Below are positions 13,401 through 23,665 of a DNA stretch of 64,000 nt, in pieces. The notes beneath the pieces were generated by a model that saw only the letters and a program-made list of their open reading frames with translations, was not told the origin of the DNA and made no database searches. Numbering within the stretch: position 1 is the stretch's first letter; each line of letters begins with the position of its first letter. The DNA is from Lytechinus variegatus (Eukaryota; Echinodermata; Echinoidea; Temnopleuroida; Toxopneustidae): positions 57,235,195-57,299,194 of the forward strand of contig NC_054742.1 in NCBI RefSeq assembly GCF_018143015.1, given 5' to 3'. A program made the translations under genes and the position numbers.

Positions 13401-16400
13401 CCCCAATCAGTTATATCGGGAGGAGAGACCTGCGGGTCACAGTGATTCAGTTCGCTTTTCGCCTCCCAGGCACAGGTGACGCCAAAACAAATAATAATAA
13501 TAACCTTGTCCAAACCTAACCCAGAAAAGACCGGGGAAGGGATTAAAGGTCCCTTACAATACATAATGTGAAACAATTTTGGCGGTGACATTTCAGACAT
13601 TTTTCTTTTGAGAGTCATTTATTTTTTTTAGACCAAACGTATGATGCCAATTATGAAATTCCAAAGTTGTGTAACATTATCGCTAGAGGGTATTCATTTG
13701 TCTCGCAATCTACTATGGTCAACAAGGAAATTCGTGATCACTCTCGCAAAAAGTGTTCACTGGCTTTCTAGGAAATGCGTGATCACTCTCGCAAAAAGTG
13801 TTCACTAGCTTACAAGTATAAATAGAGTACGATATCGGACAATTTTCGTCACTTGATAAAGAGTTGCAGCGGCACTCGAAAGCTCGTGAACTTGTAAGCT
13901 AGTGAACACTTTTGCGAGAGTGATCACGCATTTCCTAGAAAGCCAGTGAATACTTTTTTGCGAGAGTGATCACGAATTTCCTTGTTGACCATAGTAGATT
14001 GCGAGACAAATGAATACCCTCTAGCGATTATTTCAATCCGCAATAATGAACCTATTTAGTATTGTGTAATATTGTTTCGAGCATGTCTACCAGTATTCAA
14101 GATAATACACAAAAATGCTCAAAGACATGATTTCATGTACAAATCCAATCCAAACTGTGTTGCTACAAGCTAGCCACAATTCATAGATATATCATTATTT
14201 TTTACTTTATATATTCTTTATTTTCATTTTTCATCATTGGAAAAGTGTCCATGAAAAATGAAAAACAAAACAATGATCAACACATAGGAAATTTGGAAAC
14301 AATACATATATGAGATGTTTAGCCGTTAAGACTTATTTAGGTCAAATTCTAATTTCATGCATTGATTAGCACAAGTACTTAATTTTGAATAATTTTGGAA
14401 CAAGCAAATGTATAATTTTGCCACCCAAAACCAATAATGGGTCACCCAAACTGTATTTTGATATATTTATTGAGCTCGAAAACATACTTTTTTTAAAGGT
14501 CTAAAATGAAATGCAACTTCATGTAAATTTATAAACAATAATCCATACAAAAAGTTATTTAAAGTAGAAGAAATTTGATGAGAGCTTGAAAGAATGAAGA
14601 CAAAATAATGTCTGACGTTCGGGGTTCATTCAAGCATGCAATGCACACACTGAGTAATCTCAGTGAAACTTCAATGACGTCCAGAAAAAAGTGGTGTCAA
14701 AGAAATTCTTGTAGTTTGTCATTTATTTAATGTTACAACTTCCAATTCTATCAGTATAAAGGAGAATATTTTTTCTTTAAAAATGTTTTTAAAAGTCCAA
14801 ATTACTATTTTGGTTATTTATAGAGTACCTTCCCTATTGAATTAGAATTAGTTTGGGTTTGGAAAGTTGCATATTAGTATGTTTACCTTAAGTATTTGTA
14901 GACCATACAATCGGATTTGTTTCAGAGCAAGACCCCTTGACTGCATAGCATATTTATTCGACCAATCATGTCTTGGTTTTACCTGTAATGAAGTATGGAG
15001 GCGTATCTTATTAGCAAACACTTTACATGAATTTAATCATATATAACACATTAAAGTGAAATTCATCAAACTTGCATACACATTGACTTGAAAATGGTAT
15101 TCTACTTCCACACGTCCTTCATTTGGGAAGAGCTGGACAATTTATGAAATCAACAGTCTGTTATTTTTACCATTTTTCATTTTGAGAAAATTAAGATTAA
15201 GGGGGGGGGGGGGCTGGCTAAAGCTAGCAAAAAAAATGCAGTACTATAAGCTAATATTGATGTTGAACCACATGGGGCAATTAATTTTCTATATTATCTC
15301 TGTATAAGTATGTGCAGTTTTATGCAACATATAAATTTGCATCATAGCACGTTTCAAAAGTGAAAATGAAACTATTATTTCTCTGTTTATATTGTTATCA
15401 CATGACTTTCAACTCAAATAACTATACATTGTATTATTATCTGTTTGATATACATTGGCTGAATAGGTAATGAGAAAAAAACCTTCATACATGTATATCA
15501 TGCAAGTTCACTTTATACTCCATGAAAAGATCTGGAAAGAATAGTACCTGCTGACAAGCAGTATGATATTCTGTATCTCCTAATCATAATAATAATAATA
15601 ATAATAGGCATTTAAATAGCGCCATCTATCTAGAAATATTCTATTCCAAGGCGCGTTGTTATTATTATTGTTACCCCGGCTTTAGCTTGAGCTGCCTTTC
15701 AGCACTCATGCATTCAAGGAATTAATCCTGCCGGGTACCCATTCACATCACCTGGGTTGAGTGCAGCACAATTTGGACAAATATTTTAACTTCTGTTTAA
15801 TTTCCTAATCCTCAGGTACTAGAGGTAGTTTTTTTATATTCAGAAGAATATGAATGGCACATGGACATTTCTTGTCACTATTTCTTGTTACAAATTCGAA
15901 GATATGCAAAATCAATATGAAATAAATTATTTTTTTACACATATTATATCAAATTGTCAGATTTGAAAACTATAGTTAAAAACTTAATCATCCTTATTAT
16001 CAGTACAATTGGTTATTGTTCACAACTATATCATTATGCAAAATTATTCTTTTTCAGAAGAATGATTTTTAAAATTTCATGTAACTTACATTGTAAATAT
16101 AATCCTTCAGTGATCCATTTGAATTGAATTCTTGTGTCAAGATTACCATCTCATGCTCCTCCCACAGATCAATATCTATGGTAGGCCAGATGTAAGGGTG
16201 CTGTCAATAATATAAAAAAAGAAGAAAAAGTCTAGTCTTCATTTGTTCCATATTTTCCTTCCTTCTCTTCAAAAAGCAGACTGAATCTATGCTATTTTTA
16301 ATAAGAAATCATTATAGTGCAATATTTCCAAAGTCATACACTAAAAATAAAAGAATCTATTTCAACAAAGTGTTGATACTACTTTAAAATATATATATAT

Positions 16401-19400
16401 TTGCATAAATATGATTTTTAAAATAGCAATACAGAGTTAATCATATATAGAGTCTGAATGAACAATTTTTTTCATAGTTTTTTATATACATGCAAAAGTA
16501 TCACCCTAATGAAACTTAAAGAAAAAAAAATTGTCATTCAGACGCTTATCAAAATGAGAATTTTATTCTACGAAGATCAGATTTAACTATAATTAATAAG
16601 AATCAAAATGACTGAGAATTTGATTAAGCACCCAAGAAAGGATCACAACTTTACAAGTTGTCCATAAACTTGTGCATAACTTTAAAAAGCTTTATGAAAC
16701 GGTTCACCTTATGAAACACCCACCTTGGGCCTGTGGCACAAAACTTTTGACTTAAAAAAACCTCTGGCAAACACTGTAATTATGTGTATTTTGATCAATA
16801 TTTGACCATGTTGTTACAATGTACACCAATAGTTTATGATCAATAAAATTACAAGAAAAAAAAAATCTGGCAAACATAATCATGCCATTGACATGTAAAA
16901 AACATTGATAAACATAGCCAGAGTTTTTCTATTACACAACAGGCCCCTGCTTTGTCGCTTTGAACAATGAAATATCATACAAATCATCCAGGATATCATG
17001 TAAACTCTACCTTTAAATCCAGCAGCATATCTCTTATTGTCTTCTGGTTTGAGAAGGAGAAAGGCAGAGGGCATACAGGGCTCTTGGAACACTGCGTTAC
17101 CACAAGATCCTTCCAATGACCATGCTCTCTGACCAAGAACCAATACTTGTCCACACGGCTACCTGAATGGTGTATCAATAAACATGAATGAAATGAAGCA
17201 ATCCATTATTATATAGTATTCATATCATCTGACAAGTTATCAGGGGCCCGTTTCATAAAGACTTACAACTGTTGTAACTTTGCCATTATGGCAACTACCA
17301 TGGTGACCTTGATTTTGATTGGCTGCTGAGCCCTGTTACCATGGTAGTTACCATAAAGGCAAAGTTACAACAGTTGTAACTCTTAATTAAAGGACAAATC
17401 CACCCCAACAAAAACTTGATTTGAATAAAAAGAGAAAAAATCAACAAGCATAACACTGAAAATTTCATCAAAATCGGATGCAAAATAAGAAAGTTATGGC
17501 ATTTTAAAGTTTCGCTTATTTTCAACAAAATAGTTATATGAACGAGCCAGTTATATCCAAATGAGAGAGTTGATGACATCACTCACTCACTATTTCTTTT
17601 GTATTTTATTATATGAAATATGAAATATTTTTATTTTCTCATCATTGTCATGTGAAATGAAGTTTCATTCCTCCCTGAACATGTGGAATTCCATTATTTT
17701 AACATTTTGTGCTTCAGGCAAGGAGGTCCTAATCGTCAAATTCGTAAAAATTGAAATATTGTATAATTCAAACAATAAAAAAAAAAGAAATAGTGAGTGA
17801 GTGATATCATCGACTCTCTCATTTGGATGTAACTGGCTCGTTCATATAACTATTTTGTTGAAAATAAGCAAAACTTTGAAATGTCATAACTTTCTTATTT
17901 TACATCCGATTTTGATGAAATTTTCAGCATTGTGCTTGTCTGATTTTTCTCTATTGATTCAAATCAACATTTTTCTGAGGTGGACTTGACCTTTAAACGG
18001 GGACCAGATCTGACAACTTTTCTAGGCTATGATTGGCTGAGAAGCACAAGGGTCAGACTACTTATGGTGGTAATTAGTGGATAAAACAAACTTTGTCAGA
18101 TAAAATAGCTTACAAGCTCTTTCATGACACAATCCCCTGAGTAACAAGTGTATAAAGTGAAACTCTGATCATTCTAGAATTAAATACATGAAAATTTGGA
18201 AGGGCATGCATAGATAAGTAAATTCTATATAATTCTATCAACTGATATAGCTCATCTGATAGCATACAAAATGTGAGTAATGAAATACAAATCAAACAGA
18301 CAGAGAGGAAGATGGGAGAAGTAAAGAAGTGGTCAGTAGGCTCTGCTCTGAAGTATTAACATATATATATATTTGAATGAACTATAAAAGGATTATAATA
18401 ATCCCAAAAGGACCAAACTTTCATGACCTCAATATTCACTTACCCATATCAGGAAGGTGTTGGCTGAAGCTGTATTTAGGGTTGTGAGATCGCATGTAAA
18501 ACTGGAAATTCAGGAGGGCACCATCTGTTGAACCAAGAATGCACAATCCATGTTTGAAAATTACTATCTGAGAGTAATTTTACATTGCAGATTAGGTCCT
18601 TGAATACGTGCATTTAAACAGTAAGACTCAAAGGATCAAATAAATTAATAAATGATTGCAAACATTATAGCAAATTCTAATTGATTTTAAAACTGAGAGC
18701 TTAGAAATTTTCTTTGCTGGTTTGATTTTGTATGCTTATTCTCCTTACTTTTTATTAACTACAAATTACAATTCCTAATACATTTTTAGTAATCTAAAAT
18801 ATGCATGCATTTTTGTGACTCTCGTGACACATTTCGAGTGTGTCTCCAACTTGACAAATTGTCAAGCTCGGTTAATAAAAGTGCAAAAAAGAAAGTGAAA
18901 AGTTAAAATGGCTATAAGATTAGACAGAATACAAAACTGATGTATTTACAAACAACAGAACATGTTTTTATTAGTGTCATTAAAAAAGACATACTTTTTT
19001 TGCAAATATAGGATTGTGTATCTCAGTCATTTGTAGGTGAAAGGGAGTGAAAAATAAGATTTAACCTTTTGGACATGCTCCTATCCAAAAATAAATATTC
19101 TTTATCGATTGGTTTAACTTAAAATATGAAGACTAGGCTGTCTAGTTACATGGAATGGCTGAAAAGCAAATTTATTCTCTGTATTATCAACAGTTACCTC
19201 AAAAGATATATTTCAAGACTACCAAGTTTTAATAAAAAAACTTACTTTCCACCTCAAAACATGTAGGCACAAATTCACAAAGGTGGTTTTAAAAACCGTC
19301 AATTGAACCCATGGTTTATGCAGATTTCCAGAATTGACACCTGTTGCCATGGTTAAGTATGCTATTTTATTCATGAGTCCACTGCTTGAAGAGTGGACTC

Positions 19401-22400
19401 ATTAATTCAAAACGGTGGACTCATGAACAAAATAGCATGGATAACCATGGCAACAGGCCTCAATTTGGTGCACAGTGACAAAAACCAGCATCAGCATTGG
19501 ACATTCTTTAATATACGTGGTAAATAAGCATAATCTATACAGGAAATCTGCACAAACCATGGGTTCGACCGATGGTTTTAAAAACCAGTTGTAAATTTGG
19601 GCCTTAGTTTCCCTGTATACTTCAAAAGCTAATTTATTCTCTTTATTTACAGTTACCTAAATAGGTAGGGTATATATTTCAAGACTACATACAGCTACAT
19701 GTAATTATAACACACAACCAATGAGGGACCACACACAGTGTTGGGAAGTTTAAATGACAAAGGAATACAATAGGCCATTAAGGATATACCTGCTATAAAC
19801 CTAAAGAAAGATTTACCTCGGACTTCATTCCGCTGGATTTGTCTGGCCTGAGAGAGTTTTTCGGGCAGAGCAAGATCTTCTTTCAATGGAGTATAATCAT
19901 AACGAGTGCAGCGTCTGTTAGAAATTACATTGGGGAAACATTGGAGGAAACAAAATGGGAGAATAAAAACAAAAACATGTGATGAAATTAGATAGATGTT
20001 GAAAAAAAAGCTGCTAACATACAATTCTTTTCATCGTCTGTCTTCCAGAATAAAGGCAAATAGCATATGATGCTAAGCATAAACTCCATGTACATATTCA
20101 AGATGTGAATATATTAGATTACATATTTTGAATTGGCTAAAACAATTTCACATGATCATTTTTATTTTTTTTGCTAATTGTACACTAACATTCAACATAA
20201 TTTATGCTATTTGTAACAAAATATTAACATACCTGTAGTACACACAACATCCCCCCTCAAAAAAAAAAGAAAATGAAAAAATAAATAAACCACCTGTTAA
20301 AGTAAAAATAGTCTAGGGCCCTGTAATCTCTCTTTGTGTTACAGGGCCCTGATTTTGTAAAATTCCCTTTTATTTTTTCCCAAACCCCTTCCATGGCATG
20401 TCAACCACTTTTGACCCCAAACATGACAGAATTGTATACATTTTGTGCTTTGAATGATAACATTTTAGTTATTTTAAATTACAAAATAAAGAAATATGTA
20501 TACACAGTATATCATTACCGAGTAAAGATAATTATTTACACCATTACATGTGTTTTCATTGGGATTTGACACCATTTGGATAGAAATCACCTAGAGTAGA
20601 TTTATGACCAGCAAACATTATGTAATGCCACTGGAAATTGCCTTATGGTTAAGTCACCATCTCACTTTCCCTTGCCTGACAGTTGCTTGAACATAGGGCT
20701 GAAGAATTTGCTTTCCCCTAAAGATGTCTCTGTTACAGGGATTTCCAATGCTTTCACAAAATCTCGGGTCAGCAAATAATTGCCGATGAAATATGATCCC
20801 TATGTGACATTAAGTTGAGATTTATAAATCACATATGTACATGAGCCAAATGTTCATCAATATTTTTTTTATATTTATAGAGATTATCAATTAAAGAAAA
20901 AGGCTGATTTTTTATCCACTGATGACATGCCTTCATCTATTACACTCTTACCTGTATAACTTGTAGAATAAGTAGATAAGGACTAGAAGTAATATGACAG
21001 ACACGACCCCAATCACTATTTGCAACTATTGGGGAAAAAAGGATAACATGAGATAAATATCAACAAAAATTCCTGTAGGGGATAAGGCAGTGCCTATATG
21101 CCAGATGAAATTTCTTCTTAAGGGGAAGTTTACCCTGACAAAAATAATTGTAAAAATATACACAGAAAAAATAATAAAAAAATATTGGCAAAGTCTGAGG
21201 AAAATCCATCAAATAAAAAGTTATTAGAGTTGGATTTGTGATGTCATATACAGGCAGCTTTCCTACATATCGTATGGTAAAAATCAATGTAATGTAATTT
21301 TCTCAGAAAATGAAGTAAAAAATGATTTTATACCTGCTCCTTACCTAACATATCAGGCAGCTGCTCATTTATGACATCACAAATCATAAACTTGAAATTA
21401 TAATAACTTTCTTAACTCTTTAATGGATTCTTCTCAAACCTTCACCAATATTTCTTATTATTTTTTTTTTGCTATTTTCACAACAAAGTTTTCGTCAGGC
21501 CATCACGGTGAACTTCCCCTTTAAGCTTAGCTTTGTCTAAAATGCAAAGACCATTAATTCGTCTGATGGACAATGATTATAAACAAGTGGAATGCCTCTG
21601 GCCGTCTCACCTGCATCACGCGGTTCAATATAGCAGCAGTGTTTACTTTGAATACTACTCTAACTTGCACAAGATGTTCAGTGATACATGGTTACTCTTA
21701 TGTCCACTTTTTATGAACTAGACCAATAAACTTACAGAGATATGATGGTTATTCAACAAAAACCCCCAACATGGCCAAAGTTCATTGACCTTACATGACC
21801 TTTGACCTTGATCATGTGACCTGAAACTCGAACAGGATGTTCAGTGATACTTGATTACTCTTATGTACAAGTTTCATGAATCAGATCCATAAACTTTCAA
21901 AGTTATGATGGTAATTCAACAGATACACCCAATTTGGCCAAAGTTCATTGACCTTTGACCTTGGTCATGTGACCTGAAACGCGCACAGGATGTTCAGTGA
22001 TACTTGATTACTTTAATGTCCAAGTTTAATGAACTAGACCAATAAACTTTCAAAGTTATGATGGTAATTCAACAGATACCCCCGATTCGGCCAAAGTTCA
22101 TTGACCCTAAATGACCTTTGACCTTAATCATGAGACCTGAAACTTGCACAAAATTTTCAGTGATGCTTGATTACTATTGTGTCCAAGTTTCATGAATCAG
22201 ATCCATAAACTTTCAAAGTTATGATGGGAATTCAACAGATATCCCCAATTCGGCCAAAGTTCATTGACCCTAAATGACCTTTGACCTTGGTCATGTGACG
22301 TGAAACTCATGTAGGATGTTCAGTGATACTTGATTAACCTAATGTCCAAGTTTCATGAACTAGGTCCATATACTTTCTAAGTTATGATGACATTTCAAAA

Positions 22401-23665
22401 ACTTAACCTCAGGTTAAGATTTCGATGTTGATTCCTCCAACATGGTCTAAGTTCATTGACCCTAAATGACCTTTGACCTTGGTCATGTGACATGAAACTC
22501 TAATAGGATGTTCAGTAATACTTGATTAACCTTATGGCCAAGTTTTATTAACTAGGTCCATATACTTTCTAAGTTATGACGTCATTTCAAAAACTTAACC
22601 TCAGGTTAAGATTTGATGTTGACGCCGCCACCATCGGAAAAGCGGCGCCTATAGTCTCACTTTGCTTCGCAGGTGAGACAAAAACTGAATACAATCAAAC
22701 ATTGTAAAGCACTGGTGTCAAAACTTTGGTAAAAATTATGCACATTTCTAAAAGTACTCTGATAACAGAAAAAACAGCCTTGTTTGGTTATGGATGGGGG
22801 GTAGGGAGGGGTAAGGTAAGAAGTGGTAACAAAATATGGACAAATATTTACCATTTTTTAGATATTAAAATTTAGACAGTGTTCAATAAAAAAACAAAAG
22901 AATCATGACAAGTCTTGAAGCTGAGATATTGCGATAACATTGTGATAAAAATGAGATCTTGAAAAAGGATCACTGTATTTGAGTGCTCAATTATACCAGC
23001 ATTTTAAAAAAAGAAGTCAATCTTACTTTTAAATTTCAACTATGAAAAAAGGCCAGAGATGATATGATGATTGTTGTTGTTGAGGTCATTTAAAATAAGA
23101 GTAAGAGGAATTGAGCAAATGAATGTCATGATCAAACATTAATATCATTTTTTACAACAGCGAAAAATAAATGAATTGTATTATTGTATCTAGTCTGATT
23201 AGATCTAGGCCCTAATGTGATTTCAATCTATTTGAAAAGAAAAATAAAGGAAAAGAAAAGAAAAGAAAGGAAATGGCCTTTATTCTTCAAATGAGAGAAC
23301 AACAAGAAAAGAAGAAATAAGACAGAAATAAAACAACAGAAAGGAAAAAGAAAAAAAAGAGAATAATATAGGATAAAATCTCAAGCGGTGGCAAAAACAA
23401 GAACTTTGAAGTTTGAGAATTCTGAATTCAGGTAATTTTTAATCTCAACTTCAACCTCGCACTCGCATTGTTGTTGTGTGCAATTAAATATTTACCTACA
23501 AAAATATACATTGACGGGACTGAACTGAATAATCAAATTGGTAGTATCGCACCACTGACATTGCCATTAAAATATCGAAAAAATACGCACCCATATGTGT
23601 TCTTGTAAGTAATTAGGGGGTTCGGATGTCCCTTCGAACGAATTCAAGTCATCCATCATGTCCAT
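491..23665 (-). CDS. PXK-like: PXK / Slowpoke-binding-protein-like membrane pseudokinase, 15 exons, 509 aa
   Basis: Exons 5'->3' on the minus strand: 23665-23591, 21025-20952, 19914-19817, 18524-18444, 17162-17011, 16200-16090, 14982-14887, 13066-12981, 12269-12163, 11410-11313, 10871-10821, 9473-9408, 8172-8111, 1451-1410, 821-491. All introns are AG/GT and all phases agree, giving 1530 nt including the stop. Recognisable PXK-family blocks are HPYI..T (aa 161), GSLKDYIYN (189-197), LQENGFPPHCHIQAGNV (catalytic-loop position, about 234-250), GHLLYEM (294-300) and a terminal WH2 (about 482-509). The PX domain of PXK is absent. Residues 26-48 form one transmembrane helix instead, followed by basic residues. 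The fly relative Slob binds the Slowpoke BK channel, and PXK binds membranes, Na/K-ATPase and actin; the role here is inferred. The catalytic HRD and DFG motifs are replaced, so it is probably a pseudokinase. The ATG at 23665 is the simplest start; in-frame upstream codons to 23842 are open, so an earlier start cannot be excluded. Confidence 0.9.
1974..2117. mobile_element. Short MITE with 15-bp TIRs
   Basis: ATTATATTGGATGGC at 1974-1988 is mirrored by GCCATCCAATATAAT at 2103-2117, with GGAATATT motifs repeated inside. Confidence 0.75.
2155..2190. repeat. (GAT)n microsatellite
   Basis: About ten GAT units at 2158-2186, in intron 13 of the PXK-like gene. Confidence 0.9.
3078..3570. mobile_element. 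TTAA-flanked MITE, AAAGGGGAAGTTCACCCTGA family
   Basis: TTAAAGGGGAAGTTCACCCTG at the left is mirrored by CAGGGTGAACTTCCCTTTAA at the right. Further-in mirrored blocks include the GTCATAAACGAGCAGCTGCC/CATATGAAGTCACAAATC region. The TTAA target site is typical of piggyBac and Kolobok superfamilies. Confidence 0.8.
4100..4185. repeat. GGGGGTGCTG/CAGCACCCCC mini-palindrome repeat
   Basis: CTGGGGGTGCTGCC and TTCAGCACCCCCGC with an ACACACAGCACAC spacer. A smaller relative is at 9963-10000. Confidence 0.45.
4780..5085. repeat. TTGGTCTAA-rich dispersed repeat
   Basis: Many spaced copies of TTGGTCTA, TAGACTAA and TAGACCA in both orientations. A relative lies at 55830-56180. Confidence 0.5.
5605..7835. 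mobile_element. Older MITE (family TTCACAAAGGTGGTTTT) split by the 1.75-kb element
   Basis: The left part at 5612-5700 (CCGAATTCACAAAGCTGG, GGTTTGAAACCAATG, GCGGATCTGATT) and the right part at 7785-7835 (GGGTTCAAAATCACAG, TGAAAACCACCTTTGTTGA) match the ends of the complete copy at 19263-19605. This suggests nesting. Confidence 0.5.
5914..7665. mobile_element. Non-autonomous DNA element, 1.75 kb, with 24-bp TIRs
   Basis: The ends are CCCCCATCTCACTAGATGGC at 5914 and its inverse GCCATCCTAGTGAGATGGGGG ending at 7664. The subterminal regions (to about 6450 and from about 7280) are GC-rich and full of short GATCGCCA, CGTAGC and GCGCAT motifs, while the centre is AT-rich. No transposase frame was found. 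A Gly-rich frame at 6465-6659 (GGG runs) is a (GGA)n simple repeat. Superfamily not assigned. Confidence 0.75.
8785..9254. repeat. Large inverted repeat (hairpin), arms about 230 bp, 7-nt loop
   Basis: Left arm 8785-9011 and right arm 9019-9254 are near-identical inverted copies (for example GAGTAGAGATGATGAGTA against TACTCATCATCTCTACTC at the tip, and GCTGATGAGGTTTA at the base). It lies in intron 12 of the PXK-like gene. A transcript of either strand would fold into a long double-stranded RNA. Confidence 0.88.
9480..10810. other. Intron 11 of the PXK-like gene; short repeats only
   Basis: Contains a small CAGCACCCCC palindrome (9963-10000), a local repeat (TATT.TATTAATTCAAA at 10238-10325) and an inverted pair GGAAAGCCAAGC (10640/10728). 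No exon seen. Confidence 0.5.
13113..13500 (+). repeat. tRNA-derived SINE (family 1), near complete
   Basis: The head carries Pol III box A (GGCTCAGTCGGTAACGCG, near 13124) and box B (GTGGGTTCGAGTCCACC, near 13165) with tRNA-like spacing. The acceptor stem does not pair well, so this is not a working tRNA gene. The body contains GAACGTTAAATGGAGG.CCCGTGT and GCACGTTAAGAACCC, which resembles a core shared by many marine-invertebrate SINEs. The 3' end is an (AAT)n tail. It lies in intron 7 of the PXK-like gene, opposite in strand. Confidence 0.8.
13681..14026. mobile_element. Fold-back element, 346 bp, long internal inverted repeats
   Basis: Arms 13681-13816 and 13891-14026 are near-perfect inverted copies, starting CGCTAGAGGGTATTC. 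Each arm holds two direct copies of a GTGATCACTCTCGC-AAGTGTTCACT module. The 74-nt loop contains TATAAATA at its left border. Flanks are ATTAT on both sides, a likely 5-bp target duplication. It is non-coding and lies in intron 7 of the PXK-like gene. Confidence 0.85.
15585..15790 (-). repeat. 5'-truncated copy of SINE family 2
   Basis: It shares the body (GGGTACCCATTCACATCACC, TGGGTTGAGTGCAGCACAAT) with the 39.2-kb SINE but lacks the tRNA head. It begins at an (ATA)n tract, the family's 3' tail. Confidence 0.65.
16728..16930. mobile_element. Worn relative of the 47.1-kb hairpin MITE
   Basis: GGCACAAAACTTTTGACTTA and CCTCTGGCAAACA at the left, and CATAGCCAGAGTTTTTCTAT at the right. Confidence 0.5.
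17243..17384. mobile_element. Palindromic MITE (GGGGCCCGTTTCATAAAG family)
   Basis: GTTACAACTGTTGTAAC-type inverted arms and TACCATGGT.A palindromes on both sides of a GATTGGCTGCTGAGC core, lying directly left of another MITE. Confidence 0.7.
17387..17996. mobile_element. TTAA-flanked MITE with long TIRs, AAAGGACAAGTCCACC family
   Basis: The ends TTAAAGGACAAATCCACCCC and GAGGTGGACTTGACCTTTAA continue as long inverted arms (AAAATCGGATG.AAAATAAGAAAGTTAT mirrored by AACTTTCTTATTTTACATCCG). It is non-coding and lies in intron 4 of the PXK-like gene. Confidence 0.85.
17997..18136. mobile_element. Worn copy of the GAGCGTTTCAT MITE
   Basis: GGGGACCAGATCTGACAACTT, GATTGGCTGAGAAGCAC and CTCTTTCATGACACAATCCCC match the family. 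It abuts the TTAA MITE ending at 17996. Confidence 0.55.
19263..19605. mobile_element. MITE (family TTCACAAAGGTGGTTTT), complete
   Basis: The TIRs read GGCACAAATTCACAAAGGTGG and AAAACCAGTTGTAAATTTGGGCC, with GGAAATCTGCA motifs inside each. An internal secondary palindrome (ATGAGTCCAC...GTGGACTCAT) lies at about 19365-19440. Confidence 0.75.
21118..21526. mobile_element. TTAA-flanked MITE, second copy of the AAAGGGGAAGTT family
   Basis: The ends TTAAGGGGAAGTTTACCCTGA and GGTGAACTTCCCCTTTAA, plus the AGGCAGCTGCTCATTTATGA core shared with the 3.1-kb copy. It sits just upstream of the transmembrane exon of the PXK-like gene. Confidence 0.78.
21640..22681. repeat. Tandem satellite array, about six units of 153-192 bp, with DR1-like sites
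   Basis: Each unit contains AAAGTTCATTGACC, TGACCTTTGACCTT, CATGTGACCTGAAACT, GATGTTCAGTGATACTTGAT and CAAAGTTATGATGG. TGACCTTTGACCT occurs exactly at 21796, 21949, 22112, 22275 and 22467. The array ends in a distinctive tail (GCGGCGCC.., CTTTGCTTCGCAGGTGAGAC). It lies in the intron after the first coding exon of the PXK-like gene. Confidence 0.85.

Larger units (their letters stand above)
20952..23665 (-). other. PXK-like: Exons 1-2 of the PXK-like gene: acidic N-terminus and membrane anchor
   Basis: Exon 1 (23665-23591) encodes 25 residues starting MDMMDDLNSF, acidic and with no signal peptide. Exon 2 (21025-20952) encodes a continuous hydrophobic stretch with the core VIGVVSVILLLVLIYLF, followed by KLYRRCTRY. 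By the positive-inside rule this predicts an extracellular or lumenal short N-terminus and a cytosolic kinase-like body (type III, signal-anchor-like). The intron between them holds the TGACCTTTGACCT satellite array. The acceptor before the helix exon is preceded by a clear T/C tract. Confidence 0.85.

Noticed and set aside
17295-17582. Repeated MMSS/TLSFG-type frames at 17.3, 17.8, 25.1 and 38.1 kb as a gene family
   Set aside because: They are translations of the arms of the AAAGGACAAGTCCACC MITE family.
21640-22681. CRISPR-like array
   Set aside because: The repeat units are 153-192 bp, contiguous and without unique spacers; the genome is eukaryotic.
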